NCBI GenBank assembly: GCA_027451265.1 | Contig: DAIDJT010000046.1 | Span: forward strand, 1-12,543 | DNA: 12,543 bases | DNA from: Bacteroidales bacterium | GTDB lineage: Bacteria; Bacteroidota; Bacteroidia; Bacteroidales; VadinHA17 | Reading direction: 5' to 3' | Shown: one piece after another, positions 1 through 6,402 of the stretch | Layout: every line of letters begins with the position of its first letter | Position numbering within the stretch: the stretch's first letter is position 1 | Translations under genes and position numbers: made by a program | Notes under the pieces: generated by a model | Seen by the model: only the letters and a program-made list of their open reading frames with translations | What the model was told of the DNA's origin: nothing | The model's database searches: none

Positions 1-275
1 AGGCTTCTTATTTTTTCGTCATAATACCTGGAGGTCTCTCGCACGGCTGCCACCTGCGGGTCATTAACCCTGCCCGGTTTGAGAACCATGCCTGCTATGG
101 CTGCAAAGGCTGCGCCGGCAACGATCACCGCCACTGCGGCACGCCATATCACCCGGCGCATAGACACCTGACGGCCCGGAAGGCCGGATTCAATCCTCTT
201 CCAAAGGGCGGGGCCCGTTTCGTGAATGTCAAGCTCGTCCCTTATGCTCTTTATGTGCTTCTCAAGTTCATCCAT
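1..275 (-). CDS. Single-span membrane protein, putative anti-sigma factor (partial)
   Basis: This leftward gene starts with ATG at 275 and runs off the window's left edge, leaving 91 codons. Residues 1-40 are hydrophilic and charged, as expected of a cytoplasmic segment. Residues about 42-65 are a hydrophobic Ala/Val/Ile stretch that fits one membrane span. The remainder is polar. The start lies inside the end of the ECF sigma gene: the 8-bp overlap reads ATGGATGA, so the sigma TGA stop sits just after the ATG, which suggests translational coupling. A small membrane protein directly after an ECF sigma gene is usually its anti-sigma factor, and that is the inferred role: holding the sigma factor at the inner membrane until a signal arrives. 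No zinc-binding HxxxCxxC motif is visible in the part present. Family membership cannot be confirmed without the C-terminal part. Confidence 0.72.
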   Translation of the reverse strand, partial: MDELEKHIKSIRDELDIHETGPALWKRIESGLPGRQVSMRRVIWRAAVAVIVAGAAFAAIAGMVLKPGRVNDPQVAAVRETSRYYDEKIRS

Positions 276-822
276 GGCTGCGCATATCTGTAAGAATCTT
301 TTTAAGTTTCTCCTTCGCCCTCGAATACTGTGTTTTGGAGGTAGACTCCGAGATACCCAGTATCTGGGATATTTCCGTATGATCATAACCCTCCAGCAGG
401 TAGAGGCTGAACACCACCCTGTAACCGTCAGGCAGACGTTCTACAGCCCTGGCAATTGCCGGCGGGTCGGGCCATGTCATCTCCGGCGGTTCCTCCTGCT
501 GCATCTCATGCCGGCTGTAATCATCAACGTAAACAAGCTCAGCCTCCCTCTTGCGGAGCCTGCTGATACACCTGTTTATGACTATGGTCTTCAGCCAGGC
601 GCCAAAAGTGGAGTCAGTGCGGTATGACCCTATCTTATTGAAACAGTCGGTAAATGCCTCCTGCAACATATCCTCGGCATCCTCCCTGTTGCCCATTATA
701 CGGTAAGCAGTGTTGAGCATCGCTCCTGAATAAAGCTCGTACAGCCTGAACTGTGCTCTCCGGTTTCCTCCGCGGCACTCATCAATGAGCCTGTCATGTA
801 TGTGCAAATCCGGTGTTGCCAA
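268..822 (-). CDS. ECF-type RNA polymerase sigma-70 factor
   Basis: This 184-residue protein is an alternative sigma factor that directs core RNA polymerase to a dedicated promoter set. Region 2 covers about residues 22-91 and includes DAEDMLQEAF and the segment FGAWLKTIVINRCISRLRK, which binds core polymerase and the -10 element. Region 4 covers about 122-175 (RLPDGYRVVFSLYLLEGYDH, then a helix-turn-helix at about 148-169) and recognises the -35 element. There is no region 1 or 3, as is usual for ECF sigmas. The start is TTG at 822; an in-frame TGA two codons upstream rules out extension. The next candidate is another TTG at codon 6, so the exact start is uncertain by five residues. The gene overlaps the downstream putative anti-sigma gene by 8 bp. 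The ECF subgroup and regulon cannot be told from sequence alone. Confidence 0.93.
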   Translation of the reverse strand: MATPDLHIHDRLIDECRGGNRRAQFRLYELYSGAMLNTAYRIMGNREDAEDMLQEAFTDCFNKIGSYRTDSTFGAWLKTIVINRCISRLRKREAELVYVDDYSRHEMQQEEPPEMTWPDPPAIARAVERLPDGYRVVFSLYLLEGYDHTEISQILGISESTSKTQYSRAKEKLKKILTDMRSHG

Positions 823-852
823 GTCTCAGATTGTTCAAGTTGAATGACGCAT

Positions 853-860
853 TAAAGTTA
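853..860 (-). promoter_or_regulatory. Weak -7 element candidate for the sigma/anti-sigma unit
   Basis: On the minus strand these bases read TAACTTTA, matching seven of eight positions of the Bacteroidota -7 element TAnnTTTG. It would place a transcript start about 25 bp upstream of the TTG start codon. No TTTG -33 partner is seen at the usual distance. The sigma gene may instead be driven by its own non-consensus ECF promoter. Confidence 0.2.
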
Positions 861-940
861 GTTTAGTTGCATGAACTGTCTGACCGGAATTTTCCTGGCA
901 TGTTTTTAATTAATCAGTAGGTATAATGACACATTTTTAT

Positions 941-948
941 TATATTTG
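941..948 (+). promoter_or_regulatory. Bacteroidota-type -7 element, rightward
   Basis: TATATTTG is a perfect match to TAnnTTTG and reads rightward. A clear TTTG -33 element is not present about 18-20 bp upstream. Transcription would begin near 955, with no convincing coding sequence before the terminator at 1049-1078. TATAAT at 922-927 looks like an enterobacterial -10 box, but that consensus is not the one used by this phylum. Confidence 0.4.
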
Positions 949-1078
949 CGTTAAGTAATAAGCTGACTGTTCAGGAACAAGATACGACAGAAGAAATTTA
1001 AGATGCTTTTTACTGTCCAAAAGCAATTTTTCCATTCTTTTCATGGCTGCCCCGCTTTTTTTGGCGGGGCTTTTTTTT
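949..1078 (+). ncRNA. Candidate small RNA, promoter to terminator
   Basis: A perfect -7 element (941-948) and a strong intrinsic terminator (1049-1078) bracket about 125 bp on the plus strand. The flanking genes are the leftward sigma gene, whose transcript points away, and the dipeptidase, which starts 147 bp after the terminator. The terminator therefore has no upstream protein gene to serve. The simplest reading is a short independent transcript from about 955 to 1078. The alternative is an attenuator leader for the dipeptidase. The only ORF inside (1003-1080, 25 codons) runs through the hairpin and its T-tract, so it is probably not real. I do not recognise a known RNA family. The boundaries are inferred, not measured. 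Confidence 0.35.
1049..1078 (+). terminator. Intrinsic (Rho-independent) terminator, rightward
   Basis: A perfect 7-bp stem pairs GCCCCGC (1049-1055) with GCGGGGC (1064-1070) around an 8-base loop of seven T and one G. Eight T residues follow directly (1071-1078). The T-tract fixes the direction as rightward; on the minus strand the stem is followed by no T run. It lies in the gap between the sigma gene and the dipeptidase. Confidence 0.85.
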
Positions 1079-1225
1079 GAGTCTGCCGATCTTTCCCGGC
1101 TGACCCTTCAGGCCATGTCATTCACTCTCCTGCATTTAACCTTTTTTATGACTTTCTGCAGGGTCTGTATGTCACAAACAGCCTTTGATCTTTATATCTT
1201 AGCATTGACAACATAACTGACAGTA
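1079..1225. other. Dipeptidase upstream region, no clear feature
   Basis: This is the rest of the 403-bp gap between the sigma gene and the dipeptidase. The best promoter match is TATCTTAG at 1195-1202, one mismatch from TAnnTTTG, which would give a leader of about 17 bases before the ATG at 1226. TTTG at 1184-1187 is too close to serve as its -33 box. CCTGCA (1129-1134) and TGCAGG (1157-1162) could pair across 22 bases, but the stem is weak. Confidence 0.3.
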
Positions 1226-2431
1226 ATGCAAGCAAAATTCATTATACTGGCCACCTGCATGATGGCATTTTCATGCAAACCCACCGAAGACCAGATCAGC
1301 CGCAAAGCCTCGAGGATCCATGATGAGATCGTCTCGGTTGACACACACTGTGATACTCCCATGCGCTTCTCCAGGGGTGGTTTTGATCCCGGCATACGCA
1401 ATGAAAGAGGGTGCGTTGATTTCCCGAAGATGAAGGAGGGGAGGCTCGATGCCGAATTCTTTGCGATATTCATAGGCCAGGGTCCGAGAACCCCGGAGGC
1501 CTTCGAGAGGGAGCACGGAAGAACCCTGGCCATTTTTGATTCAATAAAGGCGAGCGTCGAACGAAACAAGACCCTGGCCGGAATTGCCCTTACCCCTGAT
1601 GATGCCGTCAGGCTCAAGGCAGAAGGCAGGGTGGCCATCTTCATGGGCATAGAAAACGGATATCCCATAGGCACCGACCTGTCAAAAATCAGACAGTACT
1701 ATGATCTGGGAGCACGCTACATCACTCTCTGCCATTCAGCGAACAACGATATCTGCGATTCCTCCAGCGACAAGGCAGGCCCTGAACATAATGGCCTTTC
1801 CGCCTTTGGCGAAGAAGTTGTCAGGGAAATGAACCGGGTGGGGATGATGATTGACGTTTCCCACATCTCCGACGAGTCATTTTATGATGTGCTGGCAATA
1901 ACGAAGGCTCCGGTGATAGCCTCCCATTCCTCATGCCGCGCCCTCTGCGAGAATCCCCGGAACATCAATGATGACATGCTGCAGGCCCTGAAAAAGAACG
2001 GAGGGGTCATTCAGATATGCATCCTGAGCGACTATCTCAGGCAGCCTGTCCCCAATCCGGAGTATGATGCGAAGATGAAGGAACTGCGTGACAAATGGAG
2101 AAATATGGGCGAGCTTACCGAAGCGCAGCAGGAACAGAGATGGGAAGAGATCTCCAGGCTGCGGGAACAGTATGTAAAGCTGGCTACCATTGGAGATGCC
2201 GTGAACCATATACAGCATGTGATTGACGTCATCGGTATAGATTATGTTGGCATAGGATCTGACTTCGACGGTGGCGGAAGCATCGAGGGGTGCACCGATG
2301 CCTCAATGATGAAGAACATCACTAATGAAATGATCCGTCGCGGCTACAATCGTGAAGAGATAGCCAAAATCTGGGGCGGAAACTTCATGCGGGTCATGCG
2401 GGAAGTCCAGGAAACTGGCAGTAGGCAGTAG
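1226..2431 (+). CDS. Membrane dipeptidase lipoprotein, peptidase family M19
   Basis: This 401-residue protein is a zinc dipeptidase related to renal dipeptidase. It should hydrolyse dipeptides, possibly including D-amino-acid ones, outside the inner membrane. The N-terminus is a lipoprotein signal with lipobox MAFSC, putting the lipidated Cys at residue 17, which supports this start. Expected metal ligands are present: H41 and D43 (VDTHCDTP), bridging E143 (MGIENG), H213 (DVSHIS) and H234 (ASHSS), with active-site D346 in GIGSDFDGG. Residues about 276-320 are a charged helical segment rich in Lys, Glu and Arg, longer than the compact mammalian enzyme would need. The last four codons and the TAG stop lie in a heptamer repeat array (2417-2445), so the original C-terminus may have been altered. 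The gene converges on the VOC gene and appears monocistronic. Confidence 0.95.
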   Translation: MQAKFIILATCMMAFSCKPTEDQISRKASRIHDEIVSVDTHCDTPMRFSRGGFDPGIRNERGCVDFPKMKEGRLDAEFFAIFIGQGPRTPEAFEREHGRTLAIFDSIKASVERNKTLAGIALTPDDAVRLKAEGRVAIFMGIENGYPIGTDLSKIRQYYDLGARYITLCHSANNDICDSSSDKAGPEHNGLSAFGEEVVREMNRVGMMIDVSHISDESFYDVLAITKAPVIASHSSCRALCENPRNINDDMLQALKKNGGVIQICILSDYLRQPVPNPEYDAKMKELRDKWRNMGELTEAQQEQRWEEISRLREQYVKLATIGDAVNHIQHVIDVIGIDYVGIGSDFDGGGSIEGCTDASMMKNITNEMIRRGYNREEIAKIWGGNFMRVMREVQETGSRQ

Positions 2432-2445
2432 GCAAAAGGCAATAG
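2417..2445 (+). repeat. Heptamer repeat array, left arm
   Basis: Four consecutive 7-bp units read GGCAGTA, GGCAGTA, GGCAAAA and GGCAATA, followed by G. The array encodes the last four residues and the stop of the dipeptidase. Bases 2431-2445 pair with 2506-2520 of the right arm at 14 of 15 positions across a 60-base loop. Confidence 0.85.
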
Positions 2446-2480
2446 TGAAGCTGCTGGAGATTATGCAGTTACTGTATATA

Positions 2481-2538
2481 TAATGCCAACACTAATGCCT
2501 AATGGCTATTGCCTCTTGCCTGGCTTTTGCCTTTTACC
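2481..2538 (-). repeat. Heptamer repeat array, right arm, inverted
   Basis: Read on the minus strand from 2538 down, the units are GGTAAAA, GGCAAAA, a 4-base GCCA, then GGCAAGA, GGCAATA, GCCATTA and GGCATTA, a GTGTT interruption, and a last GGCATTA. It is the same degenerate GGCANNA heptamer as the left arm, in opposite orientation. It encodes the last 12 residues and the stop of the VOC gene. The inverted pair could fold as a hairpin in the tail of either convergent transcript, but the loop is long and there is no T-tract. Confidence 0.8.
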
Positions 2539-3608
2539 CGCGAGAACCTCAGTGATTTTATCATCCATGCGGGCAGTGGCTTGTTAGGGTCACGGCGGCG
2601 CATGTCAAGATACCAGCCGAGCTTTTTGAGGATGGGCACCTTGTGTGTCTCCACGAACTCAATAAGTGTACCGTCAGGGTCTTCTATGTAGGCAAAATAT
2701 CCGGCTGCCTCACCCATATCGAAGCTGCTTCCCTCATGACTCTCCTGGCTGTCAACTGTAAACGGGAAGCCCTTTTCGCTGCAGTATTTGCGCAGGTTAT
2801 CCATGCCGCTGATGTCATAGCAGAGATGAATGAACCCGGGATCACCCCAGAGGCGCCCCTCGAAGATCCTCGTCGGCTCACTGTCAAGCGCCTGTACCAG
2901 TTCAATTACACTCTGGCCGAAGATCGGATTGAATCCGCCATGGAAGGGTCTTGATGGTGCCAGCAGTACGCGTCTGAACCGACCGTTTCCACCGGGTACA
3001 GCTGCCAGGTCATCAAAGGTGCCGGTGGTGTCATACACCACCCTGTCATATCCGAGGATATCAGAATAGAGCCCCAGTGCCCGGCTGATATCCGAAACAC
3101 CGATGATGGCCCCGTATGAACCCCCTGAAATCTTCTTCAGGTTCATGAACCAGTCAGTGGCCCCCACGATGTGGAACAGGTTCCCGAAGGGGTCTTTGAT
3201 GAAGAAGCTCTTCCGCCCAGCAGGATCGACCGCCGGTTTGCCCGTCACCTCAAAGTTGTTTGCTGAATAATATTTCCAGGCGCTCTCCACATCCTTCACC
3301 TTCATCTTGCAGGCGAAGATGCCCAGGTCGCCAAGTCTTGTCTCGCGGTCGCGGTATTCCGGTATCTTTCCCTTGTGCTGCCACACCTCGAAGCCTCCGC
3401 CGCTCTGCAGGTTCATGGCCAGCACAGCGTGCCTGCTTCGCGGCTCGCCGCCGGTATAGGGGAGCATCAGCCTCGCTTCAGCCTCATCCTCGAAAATGCG
3501 GCAGTCCATTCCGAACGCCCTGATATACCAGTCCCATGCTTCGGTGAGGTCAAAGACCCCGACGCCCATCTGCTGTATCCCGCTTATAATATAACCCTTG
3601 TTCTTCAT
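2499..3608 (-). CDS. Double-VOC domain (glyoxalase/dioxygenase superfamily) protein
   Basis: This 369-residue protein holds two vicinal-oxygen-chelate domains, about residues 9-150 and 163-322. Module signatures are VFDLTEAWDWYIRAFG, IKDPFGNLFHIVG, IGVSDISRALGLYSDILGYD and IEDPDGTLIEFVE. H261 and E317 sit where the last module's metal ligands lie in the family, and E74 and E236 match the mid-domain Glu. Q13 replaces the usual first His, and a Gly occupies the equivalent place in domain two, so only part of the metal sites may work. Family members include glyoxalases, extradiol dioxygenases and resistance proteins; the substrate cannot be assigned. Residues 323-357 form a basic tail (LDMRRRDPNKPLP), and residues 358-369 are encoded by the heptamer array. 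The gene starts 10 bp after the SDR gene and is the last of a three-gene unit. Confidence 0.85.
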   Translation of the reverse strand: MKNKGYIISGIQQMGVGVFDLTEAWDWYIRAFGMDCRIFEDEAEARLMLPYTGGEPRSRHAVLAMNLQSGGGFEVWQHKGKIPEYRDRETRLGDLGIFACKMKVKDVESAWKYYSANNFEVTGKPAVDPAGRKSFFIKDPFGNLFHIVGATDWFMNLKKISGGSYGAIIGVSDISRALGLYSDILGYDRVVYDTTGTFDDLAAVPGGNGRFRRVLLAPSRPFHGGFNPIFGQSVIELVQALDSEPTRIFEGRLWGDPGFIHLCYDISGMDNLRKYCSEKGFPFTVDSQESHEGSSFDMGEAAGYFAYIEDPDGTLIEFVETHKVPILKKLGWYLDMRRRDPNKPLPAWMIKSLRFSRVKGKSQARGNSH

Positions 3609-3618
3609 TAAACCTGTC

Positions 3619-4419
3619 TCACATTGGTTTGATCCGCCCCGCTATCCTGAAAAAGAGCGAAGGCAAATATTTCCTTATTTTAAGCATCAGCAGCTCGCGG
3701 CTGCCGACCAGTATCTCCCTTTTATTTCGCCGGAGGCCCCTGATGATCTGCTCCGCCGCCCTGGCCGCGGTGACGCCCCCCTTCTGCCCGTCATCCATTT
3801 TCCCGTGTTCCTTCCCCTCGGATGTCAGCGCATGAAGCGAGATGGCCGTCTGCACCCTGCCGGGAATGAGAACTGACACCCTGATATTGTCCTTCCGGTG
3901 CTCTATCAGGAGAGTCTCGAAGAAGCCGTGCAGGGCCTGCTTGGAGGCTGAGTACGCTGACCGGAGAGGAAAACCGAAGCGTCCGGTGATGGAGCTGGTA
4001 GCTGCTATTTGTCCGCCTCCGCCTGCAATCATGTGAGGTAATACTGCCTTCGTAACGGCTATGGTGCCGAAGTAGTTGATCTCCATTATCCTGCGGTCAA
4101 GCGACAGAGGTGTCTCAATCAGTAAAGCCCTCTGGCTTATTCCACCGATATTCAGAAGAATGTCAATCCGGCCTTCCTTTCTGGCTGTCATGTCAACGAT
4201 TTCCCGGATGCCTGAGGTATCTGCCAGGTCAAATGGCACGCAGGTCACACTGCCCTTCATCGCGGAGCACTCTTCCGCCACTCTTTTAAGTCCACCGTGA
4301 TCATTTGATGATGCTATCACCCGGCTCCCGCCACTGGCAAAAGCCCTGACCAGTGCTTCCCCGATGCCTGAGGAGGCACCGGTGATCCATACCACCTTAC
4401 CGGCAAAGAAATCTTTCAT
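3619..4419 (-). CDS. Short-chain dehydrogenase/reductase (classical SDR)
   Basis: This 266-residue Rossmann-fold oxidoreductase has the cofactor motif TGASSGIG at residues 13-20, D64 of the FDLAD segment, and the structural segment NIGG at 90-93, where NNAG is more usual. The catalytic tetrad is N115, S143, Y156 and K160 (YSASK), with IPGRVQT after the last core strand. That is a complete classical SDR active site. N39 after strand 2 (SSND) does not settle the NAD versus NADP preference. The C-terminal 25 residues are basic and hydrophobic (LLMLKIRKYLPSLFFRIAG), resembling the membrane-associating tail of DHRS7 and 11-beta-HSD-like members. Its place 2 bp after an acyltransferase gene suggests a lipid or other hydrophobic substrate, but that is inference from context only. 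Confidence 0.92.
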   Translation of the reverse strand: MKDFFAGKVVWITGASSGIGEALVRAFASGGSRVIASSNDHGGLKRVAEECSAMKGSVTCVPFDLADTSGIREIVDMTARKEGRIDILLNIGGISQRALLIETPLSLDRRIMEINYFGTIAVTKAVLPHMIAGGGGQIAATSSITGRFGFPLRSAYSASKQALHGFFETLLIEHRKDNIRVSVLIPGRVQTAISLHALTSEGKEHGKMDDGQKGGVTAARAAEQIIRGLRRNKREILVGSRELLMLKIRKYLPSLFFRIAGRIKPM

Positions 4420-4421
4420 TT

Positions 4422-5747
4422 TCAGAGGGAAGAGACGCGTTTAACGAGACTTGTATATGTGTTGAGAAGTGTTCTGAATACCGGGTTCCCGGTACGCATG
4501 AGGTTCCAGATCCTGAATCCCACTACGGTGCGCAACAGAAGGAACCAGTTCCATGCCAGTATTCCAAGCACAGGTATAATCATGAACGCCATGATTGCCA
4601 GCCACCAGGGTTTGATGAATATTAGAGCCAGGATAATGTACAATGGCCCGAAGATAAAGCTCAGCCCGAGGAAAAACCCATATCTTGCCGTACTGATGAA
4701 TGCAGGGTCCTTTGACTTGATGGCCTGCTGGTACGCAACCTGGTAAGTCAGAAAATTGAAAATGGCCCCGGCAACAAAGACGGGAAGTGTAACAAGCAAC
4801 AGCAGCGATGAGAGTGCAAGCCATACCAACCGGTGACTCTTCTTTCTCAGGTGACGATATGTGACATTGAGCTTCGTGGCCTGGTCACGAACCGCAAGTG
4901 AATCTTCACACAGCACCTTATAGCTCACAGGGTCAGTCAGCCGCAGATCATTGAGCTTGCTCACCAGCCTCTGGTCACGAAACAGTTTCGGGTACCTTAT
5001 CTTGTCACTGTACTTCTCATTGATGATTGTGCGCAGCTCATTGACAGCCTCGTAGTTCTCCTCATCACCGATATGAACCATCACCTTCTTCATTTCATCC
5101 GAAAGTCTGTCACGCAGCTCGGCAATCGCCCTGTTCGGATTCTCCCGGTATGAGTCATAGTATTCCGAGACATGGATCGGGTGACCGTAAACAACCGTCA
5201 GCACCTGCCTGAAACGCCAGTAATGCGAGTACTCCAGCCCCACCGGCACCAGGTTTATCTCTCCCTTGAATTCCTTCGCTTCAGCTGTCTGGAAAGCAAT
5301 GCGGCATATCCCCTTTTTCAGCTGTCTCAGCTTCCTGAAGGTGGCATGATTGCCTTCCGGCAGGATTACCACCCCGTTGCGGTTCTCCATCACACGGAGG
5401 GTATCACGGAAGGTGTCGTCATTCTGCTTCACGGCATCAAAACCGTCCCTGATGCGGTACACAGGAAGCATCTTGAGGAAATAGAGGACCTTAGCCACGA
5501 ACTTCTTCCTGAAGATATCTGCCCTTGCCAGGAACACAAGCTGACGGTCAAGGGTACAGAGCACGGCCATCGCGTCCATCAGCGCATTCTGGTGATTAGG
5601 CGCCAGGATTGTGGGAACTGAAAAATCAACATTGTCCCTGCCCAGTACAATCACCCTGCGATAGAAAATATAATTGTGCCAGAAATCGACGTATTTTTTT
5701 AACAGCTGATAGAAAATATCAAACTTCTCAATATTCTTCTTACCCAT
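4422..5747 (-). CDS. Membrane glycerolipid acyltransferase, PlsC-like family
   Basis: This 441-residue protein has an N-terminal lysophosphatidate/glycerol-phosphate acyltransferase domain (about residues 30-230). It likely transfers an acyl group to a lysophospholipid or glycerol-phosphate acceptor at the inner membrane. The block APNHQNALMDAMAV places H52 and D58 five residues apart, an HX5D variant of the usual HX4D. The second block VVILPEGNHA (127-135) replaces the common FPEGTRS motif. Both changes are family-like rather than damage, since the surrounding sequence is intact. Residues about 230-305 form a charged linker. Three hydrophobic segments follow at about 308-334, 356-378 and 381-405; this is longer than simple PlsC proteins of about 240 residues. 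The SDR gene begins 2 bp downstream, so the two are almost certainly co-transcribed. Confidence 0.9.
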   Translation of the reverse strand: MGKKNIEKFDIFYQLLKKYVDFWHNYIFYRRVIVLGRDNVDFSVPTILAPNHQNALMDAMAVLCTLDRQLVFLARADIFRKKFVAKVLYFLKMLPVYRIRDGFDAVKQNDDTFRDTLRVMENRNGVVILPEGNHATFRKLRQLKKGICRIAFQTAEAKEFKGEINLVPVGLEYSHYWRFRQVLTVVYGHPIHVSEYYDSYRENPNRAIAELRDRLSDEMKKVMVHIGDEENYEAVNELRTIINEKYSDKIRYPKLFRDQRLVSKLNDLRLTDPVSYKVLCEDSLAVRDQATKLNVTYRHLRKKSHRLVWLALSSLLLLVTLPVFVAGAIFNFLTYQVAYQQAIKSKDPAFISTARYGFFLGLSFIFGPLYIILALIFIKPWWLAIMAFMIIPVLGILAWNWFLLLRTVVGFRIWNLMRTGNPVFRTLLNTYTSLVKRVSSL

Positions 5748-5951
5748 TCCGCGACAGGTTTACCTTCCGTTTAACATCAGCAAAGCCTTCAGGCCTTACG
5801 TGACACGAAGGTAGAAAAAGTTTCACCCTGTGGTGGCAGTATTGGCTGCTGTCAACAGGCTTAAGTCGTTTTTAGGTATTTATACCACCCGCTGTACGGT
5901 TGTGGACAGACGGCAACCGGAGAATCCAATTGCTGAGCAGGAGTCCTGTTA
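5748..5951. promoter_or_regulatory. Intergenic region upstream of the acyltransferase unit
   Basis: This 204-bp gap separates the S4 protein gene from the acyltransferase gene, both leftward. The best promoter match on the minus strand is TACCTTCG (5806-5813), one mismatch from TAnnTTTG, giving a leader of about 50 bases. No -33 TTTG is seen. A small perfect palindrome, CAGGAGTCCTG (5938-5948), lies just past the S4 stop but has no T-tract, so it is not an intrinsic terminator. No ORF here looks protein-like. Confidence 0.25.
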
Positions 5952-6329
5952 CTATTCAAGGAAGTCTTCCAGTTCCCTTCGGTCTCTTTTTGTGGGACGG
6001 CCGAGGCCCCGCGGCCTGAAACCGTTTACCATCCTTCCTGCCACCAGCTTCGCCTTCTCCTCCTCCGGGGTGAGGTCAGTGATATAGTTCCCCACCAGAG
6101 GGGCGCCAACCCTTCCCTTCGGTATGGCGGTGACTGCATATGTATATGTCACAGGCGGTTTCCTCACTGTCAGTGTTGCGCCAGGTGCTATGAGGGAAGC
6201 AGCCTTGACAGGATGACCTCCGACAATTATCCGGCCTTTTTTGCACTCCTCGGTGGCTATGCTGCGTGATTTGTACAACCGAACGCACCAGAGGAACTTA
6301 TCGATCCTTTCCCCTTTTTCTGCTGTCAT
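5952..6329 (-). CDS. hslR: S4-domain RNA-binding protein, Hsp15/HslR-like
   Basis: This 125-residue protein has an S4 RNA-binding domain at residues 8-55 (RIDKFLWCVRLYKSRS, then GRIIVGGHPVKAA) and a basic tail with GRPTKRDRR at 110-118. That layout matches the Hsp15 family, which in E. coli binds free 50S subunits carrying a stalled nascent chain bound to tRNA. Acting next to peptidyl-tRNA hydrolase would make sense, since both deal with peptidyl-tRNA left by failed translation. The start at 6329 is the ATG inside the first copy of a 35-bp tandem repeat, with AGGAAAG about 6 bases upstream. The same repeat contains the end of pth and two intervening mini-ORFs, so translation may reach this gene by re-initiation from pth. 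The symbol is given by similarity. Confidence 0.88.
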   Translation of the reverse strand: MTAEKGERIDKFLWCVRLYKSRSIATEECKKGRIIVGGHPVKAASLIAPGATLTVRKPPVTYTYAVTAIPKGRVGAPLVGNYITDLTPEEEKAKLVAGRMVNGFRPRGLGRPTKRDRRELEDFLE

Positions 6330-6364
6330 CGGTCACTTTCCTGAGGGTGGAAGAAAGCTGTCAT
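6326..6364 (-). other. 12-codon mini-ORF in the 35-bp repeat (third of three)
   Basis: ATG at 6364 opens a mini-ORF reading MTAFFHPQESDR with TGA at 6326-6328. The stop overlaps the S4 gene ATG (6327-6329) as ATGA. AGGAAAGTGACCG precedes its start. Its first three residues, MTA, are the same as those of the S4 protein (MTAEKGER), because both starts derive from the same repeat unit. Confidence 0.4.
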
Positions 6365-6399
6365 CGGTCACTTTCCTGAGGGTGGTAGCAGGCGGTCAT
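6361..6399 (-). other. 12-codon mini-ORF in the 35-bp repeat (second of three)
   Basis: ATG at 6399 opens a mini-ORF reading MTACYHPQESDR and stopping with TGA at 6361-6363. That stop overlaps the ATG of the next mini-ORF (6364) in an ATGA. It is itself entered from an upstream ATGA at 6396-6399. It may serve as a re-initiation relay and need not make a functional peptide. Whether it is translated is unknown. Confidence 0.35.
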
Positions 6400-6402
6400 C
6401 GG

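Noticed and set aside
226..627. 133-codon rightward ORF opposite the sigma gene
   Set aside because: It is antisense to a clear ECF sigma factor and has no family features.
922..927. TATAAT as a classical sigma-70 -10 box
   Set aside because: Bacteroidota use a different -7 consensus, no TTGACA lies upstream at the right spacing, and the perfect TATATTTG element follows at 941.
1003..1080. 25-codon rightward ORF starting with ATG at 1003
   Set aside because: It runs through the terminator stem and T-tract, and much of its length is Phe and Gly from T and G/C runs. It is more likely a by-product of the terminator than a gene.
5938..5948. CAGGAGTCCTG palindrome after the S4 gene as a terminator
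   Set aside because: The stem is only 5 bp with a one-base centre and has no T-tract on the minus strand.
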